NCBI GenBank assembly: GCA_004114245.1
Contig: QZWS01000166.1
Location: 1-20,027 of the forward strand
Direction: 5' to 3'
Length of the DNA: 20,027 nt
From: Zoopage sp. CT-All
Lineage: Eukaryota > Zoopagomycota > Zoopagomycetes > Zoopagales > Zoopagaceae
The notes under the pieces are model-generated. The model saw only the letters and a list, made by a program, of their open reading frames with translations. It made no database searches and was not told the DNA's origin. A program made the position numbers and the translations under genes. This document shows, piece after piece, positions 11,361 through 20,027 of this stretch (its first letter is position 1; each line of letters starts with the position of its first letter).

Positions 11361-13268
11361 TTAGCTCTGGCTGCCCAGACTAGCATACTCGTCAACCTCT
11401 TCCCCGGCTGGCAAGATCCGCTTCCGCTTGACACTACTACTGTCTCTGCGCTTCAATGCTTTGGATACTGCACTTGGAGCGAGATGCCCGATGGCGACAG
11501 GGCCGGTATACAGGGCCATGAGAGCACTTTTGAGCTCAGTCAAGGAGGGGCTTGGGCTCAACACAAAGGGAGCGGCATTGCTAGCTCGTTCGTCCCACAA
11601 ACGCCGCATTTCACTGGCAGAACGCATCGTTGCAACATTGGGTGGAACCAGTTCACGCTGTCCAAGACCGTCGGGGTTAAGCTGTGCAGCAACAAGGGCG
11701 TCAAGGTTGAGATTCACAGGCAGAGTAGTCCCCGCTTCTCTTAGTCTCTTGGCATTTGACCGTGGTCGACCGATGGTGCGTTGATGTGGGGCCACGGCTT
11801 TTCCCGCCGGAGTCTTGATTTCCGGATCACGCTCCCACGGAGAAACGCCCTTGGCCAGCATTATCGTCTTGAATCGCCGCCAGCACTGCTCCAATAAGAA
11901 ACCTATTACTGCAATGGGCACCTACTTGGTTATCCGTGCGATTGGTATTCAACTCGGATGCGATCAGCGACCATTTTCCTGCCCCGTGACTTTCTGCAAG
12001 CTCCAGCAGCTTGGCGTCTTCCTAAACGTTTGTAAGTATACGAAACACTATCCTATCTGCGCACCTCATTCGTCCATGGCGCTCGACTGAACGAATCTGT
12101 CAATACGTTCATCCATCGTTCGCGGCACTGCACATCCGTCCTCCCAGGCACATGCTTTGCAATGCGCCACCAATTCATTGTCGATCCCTCGTTTCTCTCA
12201 TTCTTATGCCCGTACAGCTTGACGGCGGCACGGAGCAGCGCGTCTTCCTCGGGCATCCATTTTCCGCGGCGAATATTTGGGTTGAGCGACTTTGTCCAGC
12301 GATGCAAACACTGCTGGCCGGTGCGATGTTCAAGGCACGCGGCGACATGTTGCCAGTTCCGCTCGCCATACACGCGCACGGCCTCGCGGAGAATCTGGTC
12401 TTCTTCTGGCGTCCAGGCAGTTCGCTGAGGCGCAAACTTGCGGAATTGATGCACGCTGAAGCATTGTGCCGCGGTGCGGTCGGTGCCAAGCTCCGTCGCG
12501 ATCCGGACCCAGTCACGCTCGCCGCTGTCCTTGGCTATTTCGTCCAGCCGTTTGATTTCCTCGGTGGTAAACTCGGACTGATTGATAAGGGGATGCTGGT
12601 GCACCGTCCAGCGTGCCATGCAGTCGACCGGGGTCCGAGTGGGCACATACAAGGCTGACACGCGATTCCAGTCTACGTACATGCTCTCCAGCAACGTCTG
12701 ATCGGATATTGTCGCCACGTCCATTGGTTCGTCCTGATCACTACATCACAATGTCTTAATGCATCCAACTGATGATACGCGTGACGCACTCTGTCTGCGA
12801 TGCAAAGTACCGCCGATTCTCCTGCATCACGCCAATCTGCAGCTGCTCGCACTCCTTCTTTGACCATGTGCGGTACTTGCACGGCGCCTCGCGTCCATTT
12901 TGAGTAAATGCCGTACCGGCGGACAGTATTGACTCGTCAAACACCGACCCGGCGGCAGAGCCCGCAGCCGTCGACTGGCCATCGCCCATGCCATCGTCCA
13001 TCCTGGACGCCTTCTTCGAGGTATGGATTCCCTGTGCCTCTTGCAATTTCTTACTGTGGCGCGCAAATAGCACCGGAATTCGAGCCTATCGAATCAAGAG
13101 CAGCATCAGCCCTCGTATGCGGCGATGGAAGCGAAGCACCCTGTCCTGAAGGTTTCGGTCCAAGTCCATTTCTATCTTCCGCAGCTTTTCGACCAAAAGG
13201 GCTTGGTAATCGCGGTTGAGCTGAAGGATTCTACGGATCTGGTTCTTGCGCTCGATGTAGTCGATCAT
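11361..13268 (-). CDS. SNAPC4: SNAPC4-like Myb protein (snRNA-activating complex large subunit)
   Basis: Five exons: 13268-13140, 13085-12790, 12740-12065, 12021-11926 and 11885-11361, giving 573 residues. The N-terminus contains LQLNRDYQALLVEKL with DLDRNLQDR, like the SNAPC4 N-terminal helix. Then comes a half Myb repeat (VDWNRVSALYVPTRT, about 164-186) and four full repeats: about 198-241, 251-290, 303-351 and 364-405. The 4.5-repeat layout is diagnostic of SNAPC4, which binds the proximal sequence element and recruits polymerase II or III at snRNA promoters. The third repeat has about 12 extra residues between helices (GHKNERNEGSTMN). The C-terminal 170 residues match nothing I know. The donor of intron 2 (GTGCGT) was chosen for phase and consensus; alternatives change one or two residues. 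The start at ATG 13268 is plausible; an upstream exon cannot be excluded. Confidence 0.87.
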
Positions 13269-13536
13269 GTTGGGAAGGACTGCACGCGCTGTGTGTAAGG
13301 GGAGCGATAGCGGCTTTGCGCATTCCCTAATCCAGCTCTCTAGTGCAAATAGTAGCTTTTGTATAGTCAATCACAGTATAATTTTATCCTAATCCAGCTC
13401 TTAATAACAGTCAATAATTACTCCATTCTTGCCTTTGGAGCCACGATTGCTGCATCCGTGGTTCAACTACTAAATCCAAGGGTACCAAATAGTATGCTCA
13501 TTACACTCGTTGAATCATCAGTACACAGACCCATTG

Positions 13537-16500
13537 CTATGTCTCCCATTCAGCCTTGCCGTGGAGTGTTCGATACGTCGCAATGGGGTGCCGTGTTCCT
13601 CCGTCCACATAGGCAATCTGCCAGACACCAATCTCCAACACCTGCACGTCGGCAATATAGTCGCGATTGCCAGCATCATATTCAAGTATTACTTCGGTGC
13701 TGCTTGGCGCAACAAGCACGAGCTTCTCATAGGGATCCTCTGGGCGAACAGATCGCACATGAAATCGATACGTGCGAGAGAATCGAAGTTCGCCGTCAAG
13801 CGGCTCCCTGACGTAGAATTCGCGCTGGGTTGGATGCTTGACGAAGAAATCGATCGGCTCCGACTCGGTCGCGTTTGTGTGCCTTGTCCTAAATATCACG
13901 GCCAGTGGGAGAGACTGGGGCTTTGTTGCGGACTTTGCGCTCAGCGATGCCTAATTCAGACGTGAGCGGAGTAAAATACGGGTATATCGCCAACCGGACT
14001 CCGTATACCAGCGTAAATCTTCAAGTATCCGCGAAGCCCATCGCGGCCTTTCATGCGCGCCCATATCCGGGCAACTCGCCGGCCGTTATACCATACAGAC
14101 TGCGACAGAGCAGGCATGCGTCCAATCACCGCGTCCGTGTCTGTCAACGTCTCGACCTCGGCCGACACGGAAACTCCCGAGGCCACCGAGAGCACGATTT
14201 GGATGGTCTCCTGATCGCGTATTAGAAACACGGTGCCCTTGACATTGACGGGCTGCATGTCGCATTCAAAGTATGCGGGTCGAGCATAAGGCAGTGCGTG
14301 GAATACGCCTGGTGGCAGCTCCTGGGACAAGAACTGGTCGCCTATATCCGCAGGAAAATGCGTATAGATAAGATGCGTCGGTCGCGCCAAGAAGTAAAAT
14401 AATTGGGTGCCCTTGGCACCATTATTGTACGGATGGCTTTCGCAGCCGAGAGCCACGTCGATAAATCGAATTTCACCATCGATCTCCACTAAACGTGGTT
14501 GTCAAGATATGCTATTGCCACTTTTGGGCATACAAACGTTCCATGCATGATTGACTTCAGGGATATCGTCACTGTCGACGTCGTCTGTTGGAACTGGTGG
14601 AGAGCGTAAAGGAATGCCGCTCACAAAACGAGACCAACCTTTTAAATAGCCACGAACGACATTGCACACCAATCCGAGCGCGATGGCCATGCTTTGATAC
14701 AGAAGTGCAAAGCCCTCTCGGCGAGCTTTGCGGCTCTTAAGCACAGACGCGGGAGACTCTTCTTCGTCTGGGTCAGCGGTGCTTTTGAAGCTCCACATTT
14801 TGGCTCTGCGTGCCTTGGCGTCGTACGAGATGTTTTCTGCGATCCAAATGTAGATTGCACGCGCTCTCTCCAGCTTGGTCGAAAATTTCCTGCTGACGTA
14901 CTTGAGCGCGAACTGCTCAGGAAATGACAAGTCTGGTCTTCGGATGTTGCGCATGTACTTATCAACCGTCTGCAGCGAGGCGGCTGTAATGATGTATCAT
15001 TCAGGCAAGTACAACGAGCAGCAATACCTTGAGGGTTAAATGCAGTCGCCGCCATGGTGTTTCTCATGTCTTCGCATCGGCTAGTCACATACTGTGGAAG
15101 GTGCTCAATACAAATGACGACCACATACCTCAGAAACTGCAATGGCATAAGCTTTGGAGGAACGCCATCCGAAATTGTCGTCGAATCGATGCCGGTAGGA
15201 GGGCCTGTCCAAGTGGCAGACCCATTGCGCTGTGCTTCTGCAACTGGCATATCGCCTTGTGCCCAGATCTGCTCGCCTTCAAAGCTTCCAGGTTGGTGTG
15301 ATGGCGGGTACACTCCCTGGGAATTGCTATAAGGGCCGACGCGATCTGTTCGAAGCTTGTCGACGGCAGCGTTAGAGTACCACTGGCCTGCGCCAACCCC
15401 TTGCACCGATACACGATGGGGCGAGTATGCGTCACCAAACGACTCGCCGCTATCCAACGGTGCGCTTTGTGGAGAGGAAAACGACAATGGTCGTTGCAGT
15501 TGGTTGGGGTGGAGTTGAGTAGACGCTGCAGGTGGTGGATAAACACCTGGACCAGCAGTGGGCGATGGGTGGTACGGCTGTATGCGAGGGGTTGACATGG
15601 CAATTGGCATGGACCCAAAATCATAGCTAGTGTTGAACGAATCGAACGGGGTCTGGACCTGCATAGCAGCTGCTGGGGGAGGATACGGCGAGGTGGACCC
15701 GGCAGTGCCGCCTTCGAATGGATTTGTTTCGAACGGATTCAGCGGGGCAATAGTTGTCGCATTCAACATATCAAACGGATTGGTTGCTCCCGGGATGACC
15801 GGGACCGGCATTTGCGTGGGGACATGATACATGCTATTTTCAGGCATTGACTGCTGAGGAATTTTAGGAAGTTTATGGTGTGTGGATGGAGCCACGGTCG
15901 TTTCGGTGCCGAGGTAGGCCTTGTCAACCGAGACTCGCTGTGCATACGTCTGTGGCGTGCGCATCGGAGTGGACGTGGTAATAGGAACCGATGCGGGAAC
16001 CTCTGCCTGCTGAAGCTGCGGTCGCTGCTGGGTCATGGTCGTCCGCATCGTCCCACCGGCAGTCTCCTCTGCAAGCGGAGGAAGCACACCGCCCACACCA
16101 TTCATGCGCGCTGCACGTGGCGGCGGCACTGGAGGCATACGGACGCCGACCATAGAGATAGAGTCCTCCGGACGCAGACTATCGACGGCTGACGGCGCAG
16201 TTGGCTCACTCAGCTCCATACCCTCGAGCATCATCTGGTCCTGCAGCACGACCGCTGACCCGACCCCAGTAGCGGCGTTGGGGAGTGGTCGGCGTGGGAA
16301 CGGATACGCAGGTGTGCCTGCAGGGGCGCCCGGCAGGGGCTTGTGTCCCACCGGCGCATTCGATTCGCGAGCAAGATCAACATCGCGGATGAGCTTGAGG
16401 ATGTCGGATTGCACATCGCCGCGGTCTTCGCCAAACTTTATCGAGCGATCGCCTCGGTCACTGAGAACGGGCGAGGACGGAAGATCGATGTCGTCGTGGA

Positions 16501-16935
16501 CGTGAGCATGGGCAAGCGGGTGTGGGGGGATGCCAATCGCTGGAGCCGCTCCATTGCTTGCACTCGTCACCGGAGCAGATAGCTCTGGATTTATAGCCCT
16601 GAGAGCAAGCATTCGGTTAGCAGAGTAGGGCATAGGGAGGGAACATACACGACCTCGACGAGTGTCGATGGGAACGAGCCGTATGCGCCCGTCAGCCGAT
16701 GCTTTCCCGACCACCACTCTGGATCATCTAATGAGCAGTTATAGCACTGCTGCAGGATTAAATTGGCAACTGTCGCACCATACTCGTATACTTCTATCAG
16801 ATCGCCTGGCAAACAATTGATAAGCAATATGCAACGATGACATGCAAGCAGCGCACCGGCTTCAAATGCGAGATCGTCTGGCTGGTCGCCGGGGAAATAA
16901 TATAGAGCTCGCGCGAGATGCGTCGCCTTGGTCAT
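13537..16935 (-). CDS. CYK3: Cyk3-like cytokinesis protein: SH3 + transglutaminase-like domain
   Basis: Eight exons: 16935-16857, 16805-16779, 16727-16649, 16598-15129, 15080-15028, 14983-14534, 14488-13995 and 13950-13537, giving 1,021 residues. An SH3 domain fills residues 8-62 (ARALYYFPGDQPDDLAFEAG, DPEWWSGK, GAYGSFP). A long Pro-rich disordered region follows, with three NPF motifs at 335-356. The transglutaminase-like domain starts near 580 (ARAIYIWIAENISYD, then NHAWNV, then FIDVALG). His 715 and Asp 730 are present, but the usual Cys position reads Arg (KARREGF, R658), so classic catalysis is unlikely. The C-terminal part (DFFVKHPT, REFYVREP) also follows Cyk3. Cyk3 proteins act at the division site with actomyosin ring and septum factors. 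The 48-nt intron 15128-15081 is a multiple of three and stop-free, so its removal is inferred from its GTATGT donor. Confidence 0.9.
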
Positions 16936-17255
16936 GGGCTGTACGAGCGAGGGCAGCGGGCGGAGCGACAGGCAGCTTGGCGTGGGACGGATGATTTCTG
17001 GTCACCTGATGGACCGAGGGATGATCGCGGAAACCCAGTCTGTGGCCAAGCATATGCCCTTAGTGCTTCTAGGGGCACACCCAAGGCGGCATTCATTATG
17101 TCATATTTGGAGCAAACATGGTATCAATAGATGGGTTAGTATGAGCTCCACTTGTTTTATCATGAAAGCCTCTAATGCCATCTGGCGCGCTAACTAGCCT
17201 GTGGGGCAGCACTGTCACAACACTTGTACATAATATTAGCTACAGTCATCATTGA
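16936..17255. other. Intergenic region between GGPP synthase and Cyk3-like genes
   Basis: 320 bp holding the 3' end region of the GGPP synthase gene and the promoter of the Cyk3-like gene, both on the minus strand. I see no additional gene and no clear TATA or poly(A) signal. Confidence 0.5.
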
Positions 17256-18522
17256 CTACACACCATTATCGTGCACGAGATATGCTCTGCTCAACGCATC
17301 CAATATCCCTATCAGTGCATCGTTCCCTCCAAGCCGAGAAATCTCCGTCCTTGCCTCTTCCTCCAATGCAAGCAACCTTTCTCGGACGTACTCAAACGAC
17401 CCAGCGTCACGCATGAGTGCCACAGCGTGTCGTTTCAGCGCGACATTAGTGGGTCGTTGACGCAGGATACTCAGCAGCTCGCGGCCACGGGCATCCGGCG
17501 CGAGGCATCCACTTCCAGCGTTGGGGTCAGCGGCGTTGGATCGGATGCAGTGAATGATTGGGAGAGAGAATTTGCCCTCCGTCAGGTCTTCGCAGTACCC
17601 CTTCGCATCGGCATACTAACAGCATTGGGGAATGGTGGTTACGTGCAGAGGAGACCCACATCGGAGGAGGTTAGATTGATGAGGTCATCGCGGATCTGGA
17701 AGTACTTTCCGAGAATATTCACCAGCCCGACATGGTTTCTACGCGTTCATCAGCACATTCGAGCATGCGTGTTATCGGCAACTTGCTGGTCCAATGCAGA
17801 AGCAGCCTGCATGAGCTTGACCGCCAGTCGCAACAAGCCACCCGTCTCTACCACCAAGCATCAGCATAATCCCGTTGGGCATTCAGCGCGCACTATTCTC
17901 GATCGTCTCGAGATACTCTGCCACAGTGGGGCACACAAACGAGTCACGGAAGTGAATGTCCATGCCCTGTCCGCGATGCAAACACAGCATCTCCTCTAGT
18001 CATCCCGGTCAATTCAAGGCTAAATGCGAGACAGACGAACCGATATAGATGCTAGAAAAGGCTGGATTCTTAGCGCGAGCGAGTTCGTCCAGCGCAAGAA
18101 AGTAGACGTAATTTGCGCTATTGATCGTCGACGCGATACCATACACTTTATGTGCAACTATTTGCGGTATGGGTGAAGGAGAACGGGCGGCAAGACACGC
18201 ACCAGGGACACCGCGCCGCAGCTCTGACGCATCCTCGACGTCATCGACCCTACCCAACATCACCGTCATCAGCACTCACAGGCAATCAACACCGCGCTGA
18301 CCCACATAAGGCTGGCGGTGTGCAGCATCTCCACGACGCGTGCAATGACGGCGAGGGTGGGGGCGGGCACGCGCAGCCAGGCGTTGAACGCGTTGACGAG
18401 CTGCACGCGCACGGCCTTGCCCGGGTGCCTGCGCAGGTAGTTGTACGGCTCCAGAAGGATGCTCTAGCGATGAATATGATTAGCAAGGCTGCAGTCACTA
18501 TTGCGTCCACCTCGGAGTCCAT
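17256..18522 (-). CDS. BTS1: Geranylgeranyl diphosphate synthase (trans-prenyltransferase)
   Basis: Eight exons: 18522-18511, 18463-18306, 18249-18203, 18157-18041, 17995-17894, 17847-17787, 17738-17660 and 17615-17256, giving 311 residues, typical of the family. Motifs in order: [18 protein letters not shown]; the first Asp-rich motif DDVED (59-63) followed by LRRG; HKVYG and [31 protein letters not shown]; the second Asp motif FQIRDDLIN (DD at 183-184); [18 protein letters not shown]. The enzyme adds isopentenyl diphosphate to farnesyl diphosphate, making the C20 donor for Rho/Rab prenylation and for diterpenoids. Exon 1 codes only four residues. Intron 6 (17786-17739) is GC-AG. No terpene cyclase or other secondary metabolism gene is nearby, so a primary-metabolism role is likely. 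Confidence 0.94.
17304..17346 (-). repeat. Internal copy of a 43-bp inverted repeat
   Basis: This stretch inside the last exon of the GGPP synthase gene is the exact reverse complement of 19985-20027, the last 43 bases of the window. Confidence 0.95.
17739..17786 (-). other. GC-AG intron in the GGPP synthase gene
   Basis: The 48-nt intron begins GCAAGTTGCC and ends GCGTAG. Splicing joins ALDQ to [18 protein letters not shown]. The neighbouring GT two bases to one side (CAA followed by GTTGCC) gives the wrong phase, so the GC donor is needed. Confidence 0.8.
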
Positions 18523-18622
18523 TGCTAGGCGGCCGTTCGACAGGGGATGGCCACCAGCCGTCACCCTCCACCGCCCGCTTTTGCTCGCTCTTTTTGACCG
18601 CCTCCGCGACCCATCATCCGCC
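18523..18622. promoter_or_regulatory. Shared divergent promoter of GGPP synthase and RPS25
   Basis: Only 100 bp separate the two start codons, which face away from each other. A pyrimidine-rich tract (GCTCGCTCTTTTTGACC) lies about 40 bp before the RPS25 ATG, as is common near ribosomal protein gene start sites. Both core promoters must overlap here or lie in transcribed sequence. Confidence 0.6.
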
Positions 18623-18931
18623 ATGGCCATTACACCGTCCAAATCCGCCAAGGGCAAGAAGAAGTGGTCGAAGGGAAAGGTCAAGGACAAGGCCAACCAC
18701 GCCGTGACATTCGACCAGGCCACGCTGGACAAGCTGCTCAAGGAGGCGCCCACATACCGTCTGGTGACGCCGTCCGTGCTCGTCGATCGTCTCAAGATCA
18801 ACGGGAGCTTGGCACGGGCTGCGATTAAGGAGCTGGAGCAGCGCGGGCTGATTCGGCGCGTGAGCGTGCATGCCAGCCAGATGATCTACACGCGTGCGAC
18901 GGCCGCGGTAGACGAGGAGGTCAAGGCCTAG
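18623..18931 (+). CDS. RPS25: Small ribosomal subunit protein eS25 (RPS25)
   Basis: 102 residues in a single exon. A Lys-rich N-terminus with [17 protein letters not shown] is followed by the winged-helix core: [41 protein letters not shown] and QMIYTR. This is the full eS25 family layout and length. The protein sits in the head of the 40S subunit. The ATG at 18623 is in a good context (CCGCCATGG); the frame is open further upstream, but the extra residues resemble nothing in the family. Many fungal RPS25 genes have introns; here none is required. It faces the lipase gene convergently with 110 bp between stop codons. Confidence 0.95.
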   Translation: MAITPSKSAKGKKKWSKGKVKDKANHAVTFDQATLDKLLKEAPTYRLVTPSVLVDRLKINGSLARAAIKELEQRGLIRRVSVHASQMIYTRATAAVDEEVKA

Positions 18932-19041
18932 GTTCGTTCGTGTCGGTGCAGAGTGAATGCATGCATCCATCGTCGCTGGATTGTTTGGTATATTGATCGA
19001 CATTGTGATAGTGATTCTGTCTATGGAATGGTTTGTTACAA

Positions 19042-19945
19042 TTAGCCGCCGGCGCCTGCGTCACCCGTCTTTTGCCACGGCTCTTTGAGCTTTGCTGCCA
19101 GTGCGCCATTCAGCTCTATCCCCGGCTCACATCCGCGCTCGTCGACCGGGACCGCCCAGTATCCAAAATGGGCCTTCATGTCCCAGGGACCCGCGCCAGC
19201 ATTGCAGTTTGGGTCTTCATCGGGAAGCTCGTACTTGCCGGCGAGCTCCACGTTGGCGTTATCTGCACACATTTTCAGGCTGGGAGAAGGCTGCTCCTCG
19301 GTTGGAAGGGCCTGAAAGAGCTCCACCCCAGCGTGTGCCCATCCGCCCTCGGGCGACCTCAGCTGCGGAATTATATCATTTTGCAGCGTGGCGCGATAAA
19401 TCTCCAAATTTCCGATCGAGAGCAAATAGCGCCGCATCTCGGGCGACAGAAACCGCGGCGCACCATGCGTGAACACCTGGACTTTGATCTTGGGGTAGAG
19501 GGTGGCAATGTGGGCAGCACAAAGCACGGCGAGTGGGCCGCCATAGGATACACCACCCACATGAACACTCCGCACTTTCGTGAGATGACTCATAGCATTC
19601 TGTACCGCAGCTATGTACTGCGATTTTGCGGCTTCATACGCTTTGAACCAACCGGCGTGCACCTTGACCCGCTTCGGTGGAACGGTGTTTCGGATGGCCC
19701 AGTCGGATGCATAGGGATACACCGTCTTGCTGCCGCGCAACACCACCGCCAGTATCTCGCCCATGGTTTTTAGCGCACGGAAACCAATGATCACGGATCT
19801 GTCCTTCGGATTCACGGCCACGAAGCCGCGTGCACGGCGCGAGCGGACTTGGACGACGTGGGTGATGAGGGGGTGATACTTTAGACACACGTGGCAGGAC
19901 CACTGCTCCACCTGGCAGTAGGCCACCAGGGAATAGTTGGAGGCG
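19042..19945 (-). CDS. Class 3 lipase (alpha/beta hydrolase), 5' end not in window
   Basis: About 300 residues of a Lipase_3 protein, read from the right edge and ending at TAA 19042. Visible parts: NYSLVAYCQ and QWSCHVC near the N-terminus; the oxyanion-side segment ILAVVLRGSK; nucleophile elbow GGVSYGG (GxSxG, with Val where GHSLG has His); THGAPRF; the Asp in QNDIIP; and the His in WAHAGVE. These give a complete Ser-Asp-His triad. Such enzymes hydrolyse acylglycerols or esters and are often secreted; the signal peptide, if any, lies outside. A likely acceptor at 19946-19947 (AAACAG) marks the exon start, but the frame stays open to the window edge without an ATG. A 39-nt stop-free segment at 19794-19756 (VIIGFRALKTMGE) is probably an intron, since removing it joins NPKDRS to ILAVVLRGSK as in the family. 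Confidence 0.82.
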
Positions 19946-19984
19946 CTGTTTATTTTGCGGATGAGGGGGGGACGTCAGCGGGAT

Positions 19985-20027
19985 GGAGATTTCTCGGCTT
20001 GGAGGGAACGATGCACTGATAGGGATA
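19985..20027 (+). repeat. Terminal 43-bp inverted copy of GGPP synthase exon sequence
   Basis: The last 43 bases of the window match the coding strand of the GGPP synthase last exon (17346 down to 17304) without a mismatch. One mismatch further left, three more bases also agree. The copy runs into the window edge, so its full length is unknown. Confidence 0.95.

Noticed and set aside
14642-15028. Continuation of the long Cyk3-like exon frame through 14,642
   Set aside because: After 15,028 this frame gives unrelated residues, while a phase-correct splice opens the conserved transglutaminase-like domain in another frame.
17256-18522. Possible diterpene or secondary-metabolite cluster around GGPP synthase
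   Set aside because: The neighbours are housekeeping genes; no terpene cyclase, P450 or transporter is present within the window.
18152-18622. N-terminal extension of RPS25 by 157 codons
   Set aside because: The extension is antisense to GGPP synthase exons and resembles nothing in eS25; the ATG at 18623 gives the normal length.

Overview
This is a fungal nuclear fragment. Every core gene is cut by very short introns, about 40-56 nt each. The gene set includes an Slt2/Mpk1-type MAP kinase, a Cyk3-type cytokinesis protein, the peroxin PEX16 and a SNAPC4-type Myb protein. PEX16 and SNAPC4 are missing from budding yeasts, so this is a filamentous or early-diverging fungus, or a basidiomycete. 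The sequence does not let me name the genus.

Left arm (about 1-4,100): gene-poor, AT-rich in places, and repeat-bearing. It has two 36-bp direct repeats and a cluster of GGAAT/ATTCC motifs that are palindromic and then phased at 11 bp. It also has one intronless gene for a PD-(D/E)XK nuclease-fold protein of a fungal multicopy type, a tRNA-Gly(GCC), and a gene for a 111-residue secreted protein of unknown function. It looks like accessory sequence.

Core block (about 4,500-20,000): densely packed housekeeping genes. On the plus strand lies a CHERP-like splicing factor (SURP + CID + CCHC knuckle). Six genes follow on the minus strand, 100-320 bp apart: Slt2-type MAPK, PEX16, NKAP-family protein, SNAPC4-like protein, Cyk3-like protein and geranylgeranyl diphosphate synthase. 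RPS25 is head-to-head with the synthase across 100 bp. A class 3 lipase gene enters from the right edge on the minus strand.

I reconstructed all multi-exon models by hand from conserved protein motifs, splice sites and phase; exon coordinates are given in each entry. There is no sign that these genes form a pathway cluster. A loose functional link exists between GGPP (prenylation of Rho GTPases), the cell-wall-integrity MAPK and Cyk3 (septum formation), but nothing in the layout shows co-regulation.

The most unusual items are: a perfect 43-bp inverted copy of part of the GGPP synthase last exon at the extreme right end of the window; the phased GGAAT repeat; two GC-AG introns with the same donor; three NPF motifs and a missing catalytic cysteine in the Cyk3-like protein; and the CHERP-like protein with a zinc knuckle and no visible G-patch.
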